DNA of 64,000 nt from Hymenobacter sp. BRD67. Its GTDB lineage: Bacteria; Bacteroidota; Bacteroidia; Cytophagales; Hymenobacteraceae. Shown here piece by piece: positions 63,657 through 64,000 of this stretch; position 1 is the stretch's first letter, and the number at the start of each line of letters is the position of its first letter. The notes beneath the pieces were generated by a model, which searched no databases, was not told where the DNA came from, and saw only the letters and a program-made list of their open reading frames with translations. The DNA is taken from contig NZ_CP053904.1 in NCBI RefSeq assembly GCF_013256425.1, positions 682,001 to 746,000 on the forward strand, written 5' to 3'. The translations under genes and the position numbers were made by a program.

Positions 63657-63994
63657 TATGATTTGAATAGGTGTTGCAAGCCTGCCAAAGCTTGTAAGTT
63701 AGAATTGTTTTTGTAGTCATCAAGTGCAGCGCGAATCAATGATTCAGCTGATATTTTTTTCCCGCCACCGCCATATCGTAGTAGTCCGATAGCCGCTGTC
63801 CATTGTGCTCTACGGCTCTGAGCATTGGTGAGCTTAGTTACATCACCGCCAGCCCTTTTCCAAATATTGTCTTTATCTGGGCCTTCTTCATACAGGTGAG
63901 CCATTGTCTCTTCGAAAGCACTCCACGCATCGGCTTTGGTTACTTGGTGACCAAATAACTTGCTATGGATGAGTTTATCAATAAAGCCAAACAT
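63656..63994 (-). CDS. Standalone effector-associated-type domain protein (partner or adaptor)
   Basis: A 112-residue protein from the ATG at 63994, six bases from the window edge; the true start could lie further out. After a short N-terminal segment (FIDKLIHSKLFGHQ) nearly the whole protein is one helical domain: MAHLYEEGPDKDNIWKRAGG, AQWTAAIGLLRYGGGGKKI, LIRAALDDYKNNSNLQAL. The positions shared with the C-terminus of the next protein (LYE-GP, WKRAGG, QW-AI, GG, SL, A--D, NS--Q-L) show both carry the same domain. Such domains pair with each other to bring effectors to partners. Translational coupling (TAATG) supports a joint function. Confidence 0.7.
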   Translation of the reverse strand: MFGFIDKLIHSKLFGHQVTKADAWSAFEETMAHLYEEGPDKDNIWKRAGGDVTKLTNAQSRRAQWTAAIGLLRYGGGGKKISAESLIRAALDDYKNNSNLQALAGLQHLFKS

Positions 63995-64000
63995 TCCAGC

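Larger units (their letters stand above)
57727..64000 (+). mobile_element. Tn7-like transposon, left part (right end outside window)
   Basis: The core genes tnsA, tnsB, tnsC and tniQ are in the standard order and orientation with overlaps. The left end carries the TnsB-box array. Cargo starts after tniQ with AT-rich DNA on the opposite strand and continues beyond 64000. No CRISPR array or cas gene is visible, so a guide-RNA-directed type is not supported here. The exact left boundary (57727) and target duplication are inferred. Confidence 0.8.

Noticed and set aside
57727..64000. CRISPR-associated transposon
   Set aside because: A TnsABC-TniQ core alone is compatible, but no cas gene, array or guide-like repeat is visible in the window. 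It could only be revisited with sequence beyond 64000.

Overview
The window looks like chromosomal DNA of a GC-rich Bacteroidota of the Cytophagales, most like Hymenobacter. The evidence is the set of TonB-dependent, M28-peptidase and secreted lipoprotein families, LytTR regulators, Bacteroidota-type promoter motifs (TTG about 16-17 nt upstream of TAnnTTTG) and the YebC and DUF2911 variants present. These are family-level impressions; no species is claimed.

Layout. Positions 1-19.7 kb hold housekeeping and envelope genes: hisS, an outer-membrane transporter, two M28 peptidases, a TonB-dependent receptor, an SDR oxidoreductase, slipin, a YebC regulator, and a TPR sensor kinase facing a LytTR regulator. 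From 20.0 to 25.8 kb there is a tandem cluster of related secreted proteins and lipoproteins. From 25.9 to 47.5 kb come metabolic and regulatory genes: an MBL hydrolase, a GH43 glycosidase, pncA-mqo, a BLUF blue-light sensor, a cold-shock protein, PhzF, a large hybrid kinase, ruvC, a membrane protein with a glycosyltransferase, cytochrome c, and pullulanase. From 48.2 to 57.5 kb all genes lie on the minus strand. They form an NtrC-type regulator and kinase pair split by a MITE, and an unusual ABC transport cluster: coiled-coil protein, PspA-like membrane protein, solute-binding/OmpA fusion, permease, ATPase. Three intergenic spaces of that cluster carry paired REP-like repeats.

From about 57.73 kb to beyond the right edge lies a Tn7-like transposon (TnsA, TnsB, TnsC/TniB-like, TniQ). 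Repeated TnsB-box-like motifs mark its left end, and it appears to interrupt the 3' end of a minus-strand gene. The cargo seen so far is an AT-rich, translationally coupled gene pair. Both proteins carry the same effector-associated-type domain, and one also carries a nucleoside-phosphorylase/nucleosidase domain. It reads as a bacterial conflict or defence module, and it is the most interesting candidate system in the window.

About twenty genes or gene parts are broken by single-base frameshifts. Every one is repaired by adding one G (or C) to a short G/C run, and each repaired reading gives a continuous family-typical protein. This uniform direction points to undercalled homopolymers in the sequence rather than gene decay, so I annotate the full spans and name each site.
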